In this document: piece after piece, positions 1 through 7,618 of the stretch | Position numbering within the stretch: the first letter of the stretch is position 1 | How the letters are laid out: every line of letters begins with the position of its first letter | DNA from: Nitrosopumilaceae archaeon | GTDB taxonomy: Archaea > Thermoproteota > Nitrososphaeria > Nitrososphaerales > Nitrosopumilaceae | Length of the DNA: 64,000 nt | Reading direction: 5' to 3' | Assembly: GCA_028279545.1 (NCBI GenBank) | Contig: JANQNN010000035.1 | Span: 150,951-214,950, forward strand | Program-made: the position numbers and the translations under genes | Notes under the pieces: model-generated | What the model was told of the DNA's origin: nothing | What the model saw: only the letters and a program-made list of their open reading frames with translations | The model's database searches: none

Positions 1-354
1 TCAAAATCCATGGATAGGGCTTCAGCTGAATTGGCACAATTTGCAGTAAATGGAAATTCCCCAGGAACTGCTGAAATTGAATTTGTAGAAGTGGCAGGTG
101 ATGGAAAAGCATACACATATCTAAAATACAAACTGGACCGTTGCTTTGTTAAAAGCTGGTCAACTTCAGGCGATGCTGATGACAGACCAACTGAAGAAGT
201 TGCATTTTATTACAATAAGATAGCCTTTAACTATTCTCCAACAAAAGACGGAAGAACATTTGAGCAAACCGCGACAATGTCATGGGATAATGTAAAAAAT
301 GAGCCATGGCATGAACATGGTTTATCAGCAGCAACTGCAGTCATTCCACAATGA
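1..354 (+). CDS. Hcp-like (type VI tube protein family) protein, 5' end cut by window edge
   Basis: The frame is open from base 1 (Ser-Lys-Ser before the first Met at 10), so the real start lies outside the window. The visible 117 residues resemble the C-terminal half of Hcp/PF05638 proteins: a DDRPTEEV segment followed by alternating beta strands and a tyrosine-rich strand (KIAFNYSPT). The next gene carries the N-terminal Hcp signature and the same DDRPTE motif, so this is a tandem pair. No type VI sheath, baseplate or ATPase gene is visible. Whether this copy has a signal peptide cannot be seen. Family call is moderately sure; function is unknown. Confidence 0.65.
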   Translation, partial: SKSMDRASAELAQFAVNGNSPGTAEIEFVEVAGDGKAYTYLKYKLDRCFVKSWSTSGDADDRPTEEVAFYYNKIAFNYSPTKDGRTFEQTATMSWDNVKNEPWHEHGLSAATAVIPQ

Positions 355-386
355 TTTTTCTAATGAGAACAACTGATTTTTAAAAA

Positions 387-1229
387 ATGGCAAATAAATT
401 CAGTTCATTAAACAAACTTGTTTTCTTTTCAGTACTTAGTCTCTTTGTTTTTGGATTTTCTGTTGGTGAAGTGTATGGTGCAGCGTATATTAAACTTGGA
501 GACATTAAAGGTGAAGCTACCGATTCAAATCATGATAAATGGATTGATGTTTTATCAATTGACCTGCATTTAGAAGATGCTGATGCAAAACAAATAGATC
601 TTACAAAAAGACTTGACTTTTCTTCAGCAAGAATAAGCGAGGCTGCAATTACTGGCGAAGTTATTCCAAAAGCTACCGTGCATATTTGTTCTGAAACTGA
701 ACGAGTAAAATGTGAGGAATATCAACTAACTGATGTTTCTTTTTTGAGATACTTTGTCTCTGCAAATGGCGATGACAGACCAACAGAACAAGTTACACTA
801 GTTTATTCTGAAATAAAAGAATCATCTGCACAAAAACCTGAAGTTACTCCAGAACCTGAAAGTCCTGTGGATACAACAGAACCAGAAAAACCTGTAGAGA
901 TACCAGATGAAACCTCTGCTGAGATGCAAGACCAAGATACTGATGCGCCAAGAGTTCCAACATGGGTAGAAACTACTGCAACCTTTTGGATTGATGGAAA
1001 TGTTTCAGACCGTGAGTTTACCGATGGAATTGGGTATTTGGTAAAAGAAGGAATAATTGAGCTTGATGAAAAAGTTGAATCAACAGCTGAAGACACCTCA
1101 ACAGAACCTGAAGTTCCTGATTGGATTAAAGAATCAACTAGATGGTGGGTTGAAGGACTAGTCCCTGAAGACCAGTTTCTTGAGAGCATTAAATGGCTAA
1201 TTAAAAACAACGTAATTAGAGGAGTATAA
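387..1229 (+). CDS. Secreted Hcp-like protein with two C-terminal Trp-rich modules
   Basis: A Sec-type signal peptide spans about residues 1-31 (hydrophobic core ending near VYGA). It is followed by an Hcp-like domain, about residues 33-150, opening with KLGDIKGEATD and WIDVLS and containing DDRPTEQVTL. A Pro/Glu linker follows, then two copies of a ~38-residue module (PTWVETTATFWIDG and PDWIKESTRWWVEG, each ending in a GIGYLVKEG-like helix). The same module ends three other secreted proteins in this window. It lies 32 bases after the partial Hcp-like gene and is probably co-transcribed. The signal peptide means export by Sec rather than loading in a type VI tube. Start chosen at the Met that begins the signal peptide. 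Confidence 0.7.
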   Translation: MANKFSSLNKLVFFSVLSLFVFGFSVGEVYGAAYIKLGDIKGEATDSNHDKWIDVLSIDLHLEDADAKQIDLTKRLDFSSARISEAAITGEVIPKATVHICSETERVKCEEYQLTDVSFLRYFVSANGDDRPTEQVTLVYSEIKESSAQKPEVTPEPESPVDTTEPEKPVEIPDETSAEMQDQDTDAPRVPTWVETTATFWIDGNVSDREFTDGIGYLVKEGIIELDEKVESTAEDTSTEPEVPDWIKESTRWWVEGLVPEDQFLESIKWLIKNNVIRGV

Positions 1230-1354
1230 GGTTAATCTAAATTTCTCATCGGTCCTAGAAGATAAGCTTGGATCTGATACAATAATGTACGGAAATCGTA
1301 ATTTCATAAAGTAATACTTAATAGATTAATTGTGCTAACGATCTTGGCACAAAA

Positions 1355-2014
1355 TTGACTCTTTCACTAGATGAAACCCAAAAAAAATCTGAAAAAACCA
1401 TTGATAAAAAACAATTCGTCATGACGAATTCAGACTATATGGTGGCTTTTTCAGGCATGGCAAAGAGTTATTGTGTTGGAATTGTCGACATTGTATCATC
1501 TACCAAGATTTCATCTGAGATGAATGAATTGCAGTGGTGCAAGTATTATGAAATTTTCTTAAACTCTATGGCAAAAATCATTCCTAGATTTGGCGGGGTG
1601 GTAATAAAGAATCAAGGAGATAGTCTTTTGTATTATTTCCCAGAGTCCTCAAGGTCAACCAAATACGGACTGATGAGTTGCATTGAATGCAGTTTATCTT
1701 TGATTGAAAATCACGATGCAGTATGTAGTATTATGAAAAAGGAAGGATTACCTTGCTTGAATTATCGAGTAAGTGCAGACTATGGAAAGATGGTGATTAT
1801 GAATTCAAATAATACAACATCTGTTGATTTAATCGGGCCTCCGGTAAATATGTGTGCAAAGATTAACCATTTGGCAAATACAAACGGGTTTGTCATTGGT
1901 GGAGATTTTTATCAAAATATCAAGGATCTCAAAGATTACAAATTTAGCAACAAAGATGGATTTTCAATTGGATTAAAGTACTCATACCCTGTATATTCTG
2001 TGACTAGAGCCTAG
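1355..2014 (+). CDS. Class III adenylate/guanylate cyclase domain protein
   Basis: The protein is about 220 residues, essentially one class III cyclase catalytic domain. The two metal-binding Asp sites are visible: VGIVDIVSSTKIS (Asp45) and IKNQGDSLLYYF (Asp89). Later comes DLIGPPVNMCAKI, matching the usual G-x-x-VN-x-A-x-R region except that Lys replaces the terminal Arg. The longest frame starts at TTG 1355; an ATG at 1421 would remove 22 polar residues and keep the domain whole, so the start is uncertain. There is no sensor, HAMP or transmembrane part, so it is probably soluble. It would make cAMP or a related cyclic nucleotide, or act as a degenerate nucleotide sensor. The substrate cannot be told from sequence. 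Confidence 0.7.
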   Translation: MTLSLDETQKKSEKTIDKKQFVMTNSDYMVAFSGMAKSYCVGIVDIVSSTKISSEMNELQWCKYYEIFLNSMAKIIPRFGGVVIKNQGDSLLYYFPESSRSTKYGLMSCIECSLSLIENHDAVCSIMKKEGLPCLNYRVSADYGKMVIMNSNNTTSVDLIGPPVNMCAKINHLANTNGFVIGGDFYQNIKDLKDYKFSNKDGFSIGLKYSYPVYSVTRA

Positions 2015-2033
2015 TCAAATTTAAAAAATAATT

Positions 2034-2435
2034 TCAAGAATAGTCTTGGTGATGAATTTTTTCTGCATGAATTTTAATTAAAATTCTTTTTTCGTCGGGA
2101 GAGCGTCTAGGATACTTGTCCATCCCAAGATATCTCTTTGCTAATTTATCAACATGCTCTTCTGCATCATTGGTGGTAATCTCAGTTACTTTGCCACGAA
2201 TTGCAACCATGTGATATGGATTTTCATTATCATAAATTGATAATGCAACTCTTGGGTCTTTTCTTACATTTTTTTCTTTTAATCTTCCCATTGCAGTGTT
2301 TACCAGTATCGTATCTTCATCATGGTCAATCCAGATAGGTGCAACATGTGGAGAGCCATTTCCTAGCAAAGTAACAAATGCTGCAAAATTTTTTCCTTCT
2401 AGCAATTTTACAACTCCTGGTTCAAATTGGCCCAT
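2034..2435 (-). CDS. Pyridoxamine-5'-phosphate-oxidase-like (PPOX/F420-type) split-barrel protein
   Basis: A 133-residue single-domain protein with the order expected of the PPOX-class flavin or F420 split barrel: N-terminal helix (VVKLLEGKNFAAFVTLL), the GSPHVAPIWIDHDED strand pair, NTAMGRLKEKNVRKDPRVALSIYD (phosphate-binding basic loop) and AIRGKVTEI. Members of this family bind FMN or F420 and reduce small substrates; in archaea F420 is common. It converges on the upstream cyclase gene. The exact substrate is not predictable. Confidence 0.8.
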   Translation of the reverse strand: MGQFEPGVVKLLEGKNFAAFVTLLGNGSPHVAPIWIDHDEDTILVNTAMGRLKEKNVRKDPRVALSIYDNENPYHMVAIRGKVTEITTNDAEEHVDKLAKRYLGMDKYPRRSPDEKRILIKIHAEKIHHQDYS

Positions 2436-2613
2436 ACTTTACTGCCTCAGGCTTTCATTAAAATTTGTTTCACCCCTTTCTGCATTTCACCAATTACATT
2501 ATGGGAAAGCCATGGTTTTAGGATTTTTTTAATTAAAATTCAATTTTTCAGTTAGCACTATGAATGAATCCTAGTTATCTTCATGTATTGGAAAAAAAGA
2601 TTTTTTATTAACA

Positions 2614-2943
2614 ATGAGAATATGGGATATTTCTCCCTCAAGGCTGTGTCGAAATCATTTGTTAGGTGAGCATAGAGAACTTCATGCCATGTGGGTTGTC
2701 ATAACACAAAACAAGAAAGGGTATTCATCGCATCCTGAAACTTTGAGGTGGAGGGGAAAACTACAAGCAATGTTTCTCAGACATGAAAAACTTGCTTCAG
2801 AAATGATAAAACGTGGATATAATCACAAAAGCCCCCTTGATAAAAGAAAAGCAGTTGGTAGTGCAAAACAAAATGAGTATGTTGATTCTATTGAAAAGCA
2901 AATTCAAATTATAAAGAAAAAAGGATGTTCTTGTAGGGTATAA
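2614..2943 (+). CDS. Pyrimidine dimer DNA glycosylase (endonuclease V / DenV type)
   Basis: The protein begins MRIWDISPSRLCRNHLLGEH, the conserved N-terminus of the phage T4 DenV-like pyrimidine dimer glycosylase family, with the HRELHAMW segment after it. This family cuts the glycosidic bond at UV-induced cyclobutane pyrimidine dimers and nicks the strand. At 109 residues it is somewhat shorter than T4 endonuclease V (138) and ends in a Lys/Cys-rich tail (KKKGCSCRV). It is transcribed alone. A UV-repair role suits a surface-ocean organism, which is inference from context. Confidence 0.8.
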   Translation: MRIWDISPSRLCRNHLLGEHRELHAMWVVITQNKKGYSSHPETLRWRGKLQAMFLRHEKLASEMIKRGYNHKSPLDKRKAVGSAKQNEYVDSIEKQIQIIKKKGCSCRV

Positions 2944-2980
2944 TATATCTAAATTATTCCAAAATAGTTGGATGGCTTTT

Positions 2981-3577
2981 CTAATTGGTCGAAATCAAGT
3001 GGTTACCTATAGTTGTCTTTTTCATATAGAAAATTAGGCCAAAAATCGATATTCCTAGAATCAAAATCGCAAATGCTCCAAATTCTGGAATTACCGTTGT
3101 TCCAATAATTTCTATAAACTCTGCTCCAGGGGGAATAACCATCCCAAGTGCATAATTTCCAGGAAATTTAGTTAGGTCGTATTTTGTTTCCACACCATCA
3201 ATGAAGAGTTGGTATTTGGCACCTTCAGCACTAATTACATCAAGAGGTAATAAAACCCAAAAAATTTTATCACTTTGAATAGGATCAAGAGTAATTTCTA
3301 AGGACTTGCGCTCAACATTTAGGTTCATAAAAGAAAGAGTTGGCTCATCTTCTTCAAGTGCTTCTCCACCAATTTCCAAACTACCATAACCGCCATAATA
3401 GATATCAAAGCTCTGGTCATCAACTTCGATTGTGTATGGTTTTCCTGTTGCAGTAATCGTATCAAGATATTGCGCAAATGCCTCTTGAGTCTCAAAAATA
3501 TGTTCAGCATATGCAAAAGTTGGTACCATAACTAGTAAAGACAAAACTATGGAAAATACCAGAGTCTGTTTGTACAA
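2981..3577 (-). CDS. Secreted surface protein with PEFG-CTERM-type tail
   Basis: A signal peptide occupies roughly residues 1-24 (ending TFAYA). The body is beta-rich and acidic, with no domain I recognise. The C-terminus is IPEFGAFAILILGISIFG followed by a basic end (YMKKTTIG). That is the PEFG-CTERM arrangement (PEFG motif, hydrophobic helix, positive cluster) known from thaumarchaeal proteins and thought to be processed by an archaeosortase-type enzyme. So it is probably anchored or sorted at the cell surface. The alternating strands suggest a structural or adhesive role, but this is not demonstrated. Confidence 0.75.
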   Translation of the reverse strand: MYKQTLVFSIVLSLLVMVPTFAYAEHIFETQEAFAQYLDTITATGKPYTIEVDDQSFDIYYGGYGSLEIGGEALEEDEPTLSFMNLNVERKSLEITLDPIQSDKIFWVLLPLDVISAEGAKYQLFIDGVETKYDLTKFPGNYALGMVIPPGAEFIEIIGTTVIPEFGAFAILILGISIFGLIFYMKKTTIGNHLISTN

Positions 3578-3667
3578 GTCGTTACAGGTTAAATTTTTTC
3601 AAATAAAATCGATTTTCAAATTATCAAAGATGATTCTTTAGACTGATTTTGCAATAAATTGAATTTC

Positions 3668-3769
3668 TTATTTGAAAATTGTTTTTGGAGAAAAGAATTT
3701 AAAAAAAACCAAAATGCCAACCCCCAAAATTGAAATGGTAAAAACCTCTGGAATTAACCCAAATAACAT
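3668..3769 (-). pseudogene. Possible remnant or microprotein resembling a PEFG-CTERM tail
   Basis: A 33-codon frame starts with ATG and reads LIPEVFTISILGVGILVFF followed by KFFSPKTIFK. This copies the PEFG-CTERM layout (Pro-Glu, hydrophobic helix, basic end) without the glycine. It lies just upstream of a complete PEFG-CTERM gene on the same strand. It could be the decayed end of a lost paralogue or a real single-helix microprotein. It is too short to decide from sequence. Confidence 0.3.
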
Positions 3770-3833
3770 GTTTTTATTATGAAAAGGTAGAATTTTTATT
3801 TTTTGAGGAAAAAAAATTTCAAAAGTAGAAATT

Positions 3834-3860
3834 CTTACATTACATTATATACGATGTAAG
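3834..3860 (+). promoter_or_regulatory. Inverted repeat around a TATA-like element ahead of a stress-protein gene
   Basis: CTTACAT at 3834-3840 and ATGTAAG at 3854-3860 form a perfect 7-base inverted repeat with a 13-base spacer that contains TTATATAC. A second TATA-like box (TTTATAC, 3892-3898) lies 31-37 bases before the ATG at 3929. The first element looks like an operator over a promoter; the second could drive a near-leaderless transcript. Confidence 0.45.
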
Positions 3861-3928
3861 GTCACTTTACTCATTGAAAATAAAAAATCTGTTTATACCT
3901 GCAGAGCCTCAGGAGTATTGGTGTTTTC

Positions 3929-4366
3929 ATGACTAAAACCTTTAATCATATTTTAGTTCCCTTTGATGGCGCCCCAGGCAGCCAAAAAGCATTTAGAAAA
4001 GCAATTTCGCTAGCTCAATCCCTTCAGGGAAAAATAACTATTCTTACTTGTTTGGAGGAGCGGCATACCTTTGGATTCTTTAAAACAAAAACAAGCAAAC
4101 AAGAGTTTGAAAAGGAACAACAGGTAGTAGAAAAACAACATCATCACTTGGAAAAATTTGCAAAGGACCATAATGTTCCATGTAATTCAAAAATAGTAAA
4201 AAACGGAATGGCCTCAACTAAAATTTTGGAATTTTCAAAAAAACATGATGTAGATTTAATCATAATAACTAAAACAAAACACTCTTCTCAATATGAAAGA
4301 CAACACTATCACAGCACAGTTGAAAATGTGTTTCGAAATGCCCCTTGTCCAATTTTAATTTTATAA
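3929..4366 (+). CDS. Universal stress protein (UspA) family, degenerate nucleotide motif
   Basis: A 145-residue single UspA domain: N-terminal strand NHILVPFDGAPGSQKAFRKA and C-terminal STVENVFRNAPCPILIL, both typical of the family. The usual ATP-binding G-x2-G-x9-G-S/T stretch is replaced by a Lys/Gln/His-rich segment (TKTKHSSQYERQHYHST), so it probably does not bind ATP in the usual way. It is one of four UspA genes in the window. A putative operator lies upstream at 3834-3860. Confidence 0.85.
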   Translation: MTKTFNHILVPFDGAPGSQKAFRKAISLAQSLQGKITILTCLEERHTFGFFKTKTSKQEFEKEQQVVEKQHHHLEKFAKDHNVPCNSKIVKNGMASTKILEFSKKHDVDLIIITKTKHSSQYERQHYHSTVENVFRNAPCPILIL

Positions 4367-4457
4367 TTGAAAACAAAATCAAAACTGATTGCAAAATTAC
4401 GATTAAAGACTAGAAGTCTTTATGAACCCATAATTATCAAAAATTCAAGGTAACGAA

Positions 4458-4784
4458 ATGAAAATTGATTCTAGAATCATTATTTCCTTAGACAAGCAGT
4501 TCTATAGTTATGGCGAGGAGATAAAAATTCATGTTTGGTTTAATCATAATTTTTTCGCTCCTGCAACGCTTTCCATTTTGGCTCCAACTGGAAGAAAAAT
4601 TGATACTGCTGGACTAAAGACTGATGTTGACACCACTGAAACTTTTGCGTTTACTTGTGGTGGGCCTTTTATGTTTGAAAATGGATATTACACCATTAGA
4701 GTTGAGTGCGAAAATACAGTTTCAGAGGCAATGTTTGAGTATTATGATCCAAAAAATCGATTTGGGTCAGGATTTGGAAAATGA
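4458..4784 (+). CDS. Small beta-rich protein of unknown function, first gene of a four-gene operon
   Basis: The product has 108 residues with no signal peptide or membrane segment. It shows alternating strands (KIHVWFNHNFFAPATLSIL, YYTIRVECENTV) suggesting an immunoglobulin-like or macroglobulin-like beta-sandwich, and ends in a Gly/Phe-rich tail (NRFGSGFGK). Its stop overlaps the next start as ATGA at 4781-4784, so the two are translationally coupled. I do not recognise a named family. Its partners are membrane proteins, so it may act at the inner face of the membrane. Confidence 0.7.
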   Translation: MKIDSRIIISLDKQFYSYGEEIKIHVWFNHNFFAPATLSILAPTGRKIDTAGLKTDVDTTETFAFTCGGPFMFENGYYTIRVECENTVSEAMFEYYDPKNRFGSGFGK

Positions 4785-5488
4785 AAGCTAGTTTTACATT
4801 AATTATTTTAGGAATTTTTGCAATTCTTTTTCCTTTCAATTCGGTCTTTGCAAGCTGCACAGCTGAGGTAAATTATAGTAAATTAATTGAAGAATCTCAA
4901 ATAATCTTCAAAGGAACAGTAGTATACATTGATAATTCCCCAGGTCCTCAGCAAATCCACTTTGATGTCCATGAAGTATCAAAGGGAGAAATTCCTGAAA
5001 GATATATTTTAAAAAATTTGGAATTTGTAAATTTTGAAGACAATTCTGTTACCACCTCTTCAATTAACGTAGATTACAAGGTTGGGACAACCTACAATGT
5101 CTATGTTATTGGTGGAATGACTAGCATGTGTACAACAAAGCCTACTGCACCAGTAAGTGGATATGTCCTTCCAAAAGTTGTTCCTCCCCAAGAAAAAGAA
5201 TCTGAAATTGCTTATTCTTATGAACTAGATGAACCAATTTGTATTGGTGGGCCAGGAACAGAATATGATGAAGACTGCATGCGAGTTGAGTCCTATGACC
5301 CATATCAAGAAGATGAGGAGATGAGAATGGCAAGTGAAAAAGTCATCCAAGCCGAAGAAAGTATGGGTTTTGGTTCTGGAACTGCAATCATGGGAGAAAA
5401 TGATATACAAACTCCATTGATAGCATTTGGTGCAGTAATTGGAATGGGGACCTTTGCCGGTTTGTTGTTATTTTGGAGGAGAAAATGA
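4781..5488 (+). CDS. Exported, C-terminally membrane-anchored protein with Cys-containing beta domain
   Basis: The signal peptide (residues 1-24) ends just before SCTAEVNYSKLIEESQIIF. The layout, with Cys right after the cleavage site, then a strand-rich domain with VVYIDN and DVHEVSKGEI, then a second Cys at SMCTTKP, resembles NTR/TIMP-like domains, though the match is loose. An acidic region with two more Cys follows. One transmembrane helix near the end (LIAFGAVIGMGTFAGLLLFW) is capped by RRK, so the bulk faces outside. Coupled by ATGA overlaps to both neighbours. Confidence 0.75.
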   Translation: MKASFTLIILGIFAILFPFNSVFASCTAEVNYSKLIEESQIIFKGTVVYIDNSPGPQQIHFDVHEVSKGEIPERYILKNLEFVNFEDNSVTTSSINVDYKVGTTYNVYVIGGMTSMCTTKPTAPVSGYVLPKVVPPQEKESEIAYSYELDEPICIGGPGTEYDEDCMRVESYDPYQEDEEMRMASEKVIQAEESMGFGSGTAIMGENDIQTPLIAFGAVIGMGTFAGLLLFWRRK

Positions 5489-5739
5489 AAATAAAAATAA
5501 TTGCAATTGCTGCTATGGTTTGCCTTTTGCTTGGTTTTGCCATAACAATTCTTAGTTTTGAGACAATCCCTTCAGAGCCTCCGGAAGACCTGCCTGAAGG
5601 AATGGTTCCCATAACTCCTGAGGTTGGAAAAACAACAAATCCCGTTGGGCCTTACATGATGGCAGCAGGTGTCCTTGTTTTGATAGGAACTGCAGTTTAC
5701 TCCTTGACTGGTTTTCTAAAAGGCAAGATTGCAAAATGA
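5485..5739 (+). CDS. Small two-helix membrane protein
   Basis: A start at ATG 5485 fits best: it overlaps the previous stop as ATGA and has a purine-rich GGAGGAG just upstream, although the frame extends back to 5473. The 84-residue product has an N-terminal helix (IAIAAMVCLLLGFAITIL), a short Pro-rich external loop (PSEPPEDLPEGM) and a second helix (YMMAAGVLVLIGTAVYSL). Function is unknown. Its position suggests it works with the anchored protein encoded just upstream. Confidence 0.7.
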   Translation: MKIKIIAIAAMVCLLLGFAITILSFETIPSEPPEDLPEGMVPITPEVGKTTNPVGPYMMAAGVLVLIGTAVYSLTGFLKGKIAK

Positions 5740-5906
5740 AAACTAGATTCAAAATAGTTATTCTAGCAATAATTATTGCAACGATAATTATTGGCTCATA
5801 TCAATATCTAATGTTTCAATGTGGCACACTGGCAGTATTCATGGAAACTCCCAGAACACCAAACTTTTGGAAATGTTTAGAGATCTGGCAAAATACAAGC
5901 AATTAG
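5736..5906 (+). CDS. 56-residue single-helix membrane microprotein, last gene of the operon
   Basis: This frame starts at an ATG that overlaps the previous stop (ATGA, 5736-5739), the third such overlap in a row. It encodes a basic start (MKTRFK), a long Ile-rich helix (IVILAIIIATIIIGSYQYL) and a short tail with two Cys (FQCGTL, FWKCLEI). The repeated coupling and clear topology make it likely to be real despite its size. Function is unknown. Confidence 0.6.
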   Translation: MKTRFKIVILAIIIATIIIGSYQYLMFQCGTLAVFMETPRTPNFWKCLEIWQNTSN

Positions 5907-5979
5907 AACTGGTTTTATTTACGTAAAAATTATTGCAAAAATTCTCTAGTTTAAAATAAATCAAAATTAAATTCCATTC

Positions 5980-6483
5980 ATGTCTGAAATTGAGTCTCTT
6001 CTAAAAAAGGGCCAGACATGTATGAATCTTGGAAATCCTAAAGAAGCCATGATAATTTACAACCAGATTTTAAGAAAAGAGCCTTTGCAAATTCAAGCTT
6101 TACTCAAAAAGGGCCATATTTTTGGACAACTTGCAAGATACGAGCAGGCAGTTTCGTGTTATGATAAAGTATTGACACAAGACCCTGAAAACCTCTTGGC
6201 TTTTTTAAACAAGGGGCTAGCTCACCACTTTTTAGGTCAGTATGATATTGCAATTTCTTGCTATGACAGGGTTTTGGAGAAAAAACCTCAAAACCCAACT
6301 GCACTATACAACAAGTCCTCTTCTTTGGTAAGGTCAGGCAGAATCAATCAAGGATTGGATATTTTAGCACAATCCATAACATTTGATCACTCCTTAAAAG
6401 AAAAGGCTGAACATGATTATGACTTTCAAGAGGTAAAAAAGACAATTGAGTTTAAAGAAAAAATTTCTAGTAGAAATTCGTAG
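5980..6483 (+). CDS. Tetratricopeptide-repeat (TPR) protein
   Basis: The 167-residue product is made of about four TPR units from residue 3 on, with the expected spacing of Gly/Ala/Tyr and Pro: LNLGNPKEAMIIYNQIL, GQLARYEQAVSCYDKVL, HFLGQYDIAISCYDRVL and SSLVRSGRINQGLDIL. A charged C-terminal tail follows. There is no signal peptide, so it is probably a cytoplasmic protein-protein interaction scaffold. The partner is unknown. Confidence 0.85.
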   Translation: MSEIESLLKKGQTCMNLGNPKEAMIIYNQILRKEPLQIQALLKKGHIFGQLARYEQAVSCYDKVLTQDPENLLAFLNKGLAHHFLGQYDIAISCYDRVLEKKPQNPTALYNKSSSLVRSGRINQGLDILAQSITFDHSLKEKAEHDYDFQEVKKTIEFKEKISSRNS

Positions 6484-6517
6484 TAATTCTTTAAATTCTA
6501 GGAATTAATTGACCTTA

Positions 6518-6784
6518 ATGGACTGGGAATATAGAGTATCTGATAAACGATCACAAGAAAAAAAAATTATTAAAAATAAACAAATCAGTTATCTTTCAAA
6601 ATTTTTGGTAATATTATTTCCAGCAGTAATTGTTCCAATAATTAGTTATGATTTTTTGATTTTCTATTTTAAGCACAATACTGTGATTTACTCTAGTATC
6701 ATTTTTGGTGTAATGGTTGGGATTGTTTTGCTATACTTTGGTGAAAAGTTTCCAAAGAATCTTTTTCGAAAATTACCATTTTAA
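6518..6784 (+). CDS. Small membrane protein, two predicted helices
   Basis: The basic N-terminal region (SDKRSQEKKIIKNKQ) is followed by two hydrophobic segments (FLVILFPAVIVPIISY and VIYSSIIFGVMVGIVLLYF) and a basic end. The frame opens at TTG 6509, but the ATG three codons later (6518) is the more natural start. No family recognised. It lies 34 bases after the TPR gene on the same strand and may be co-transcribed. Confidence 0.6.
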   Translation: MDWEYRVSDKRSQEKKIIKNKQISYLSKFLVILFPAVIVPIISYDFLIFYFKHNTVIYSSIIFGVMVGIVLLYFGEKFPKNLFRKLPF

Positions 6785-6841
6785 AAAATTTTCGTTTTTT
6801 CTCTTTTAATCGAAGACTTTACAAAGATTTTCCAAGAAAAA

Positions 6842-7510
6842 CTATCTTTTTGGCAAGTAGGGAATTATTGCCCTTACAAACTCCATAAAGTTTTTTGTTT
6901 GCATGTAAACAATTCCAGGACCTGTAATTTCAATTACCAAGGCTTCTCCTCCAAATAGAGTTGTTTTGAAACTGCCGTGTTTTGAGACGCGGTATTGCGC
7001 AGAAGAGCTCAAGGCAACTAATTGATAGTTGTCTAAAATCATTTTCTCTCCTGATTCAAGTTTTTTGGAGAGTATTCCTCCCCAACCATTAACAAACATG
7101 TCACCTTCTCCTATTGTCTTTAACATGAAGAGGTTACTTCCAAAAATCCCCTTGGTAAATCCTTGCCACTTTGTATCAAGAGTCAATCCGCCAGTTGAAC
7201 CAATGAAGGCACCTGATTGAATAATAAACTCTTCATCTACATGAATTACTTCAATATCACCTAGCATGTTTCCAGTTAGGCCAAGTTTGCAATTATCTTC
7301 ATGGGCAATAAACTCATTTACAAAAAATGACTCTCCCCCAAATGCAGCAGCTTTTAGTGATTTGAAAAAACCACTTTTTCTCATTCGAGTATTGGTTTCA
7401 ATGTCTCCTTTGATATAGACCATGGCAGCAGCTTCAGCTGTAATAGAGTCATCTTTGTTCATAGAAAATTGGATTAACCCCATTGGATTTTTTATAATTT
7501 CATATTCCAT
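6842..7510 (-). CDS. AIM24 / TIGR00266 family protein
   Basis: This 222-residue protein matches the AIM24-like family: N-terminal GLIQFSMNKDDSITAEAAAM, a central RKSGFFKSLKAAAFGGESFFVNEF, and the repeated Gly-rich beta turns that form a trihelical barrel-like fold (GGLTLDTKWQGF, LFGGEALVIEITGPG). Length is normal for the family. The biochemical role is not established; bacterial and archaeal members are often annotated only by family. It converges with the small membrane-protein gene on its left. Confidence 0.85.
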   Translation of the reverse strand: MEYEIIKNPMGLIQFSMNKDDSITAEAAAMVYIKGDIETNTRMRKSGFFKSLKAAAFGGESFFVNEFIAHEDNCKLGLTGNMLGDIEVIHVDEEFIIQSGAFIGSTGGLTLDTKWQGFTKGIFGSNLFMLKTIGEGDMFVNGWGGILSKKLESGEKMILDNYQLVALSSSAQYRVSKHGSFKTTLFGGEALVIEITGPGIVYMQTKNFMEFVRAIIPYLPKR

Positions 7511-7618
7511 AATTGGAGTTTTTACGATACTAGAAATTAAGAATTTGTACTATTCAAACTAAACCAATTAGTAATTTGTTTTTTTGATTTTTTTTAAAAA
7601 ATAAAGAAAGGTTGAAGA

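Noticed and set aside
803..1210. 135-codon minus-strand frame inside the Hcp-like gene
   Set aside because: Antisense to a gene with clear signal peptide and modules; Ser/Val-rich composition typical of a shadow frame.
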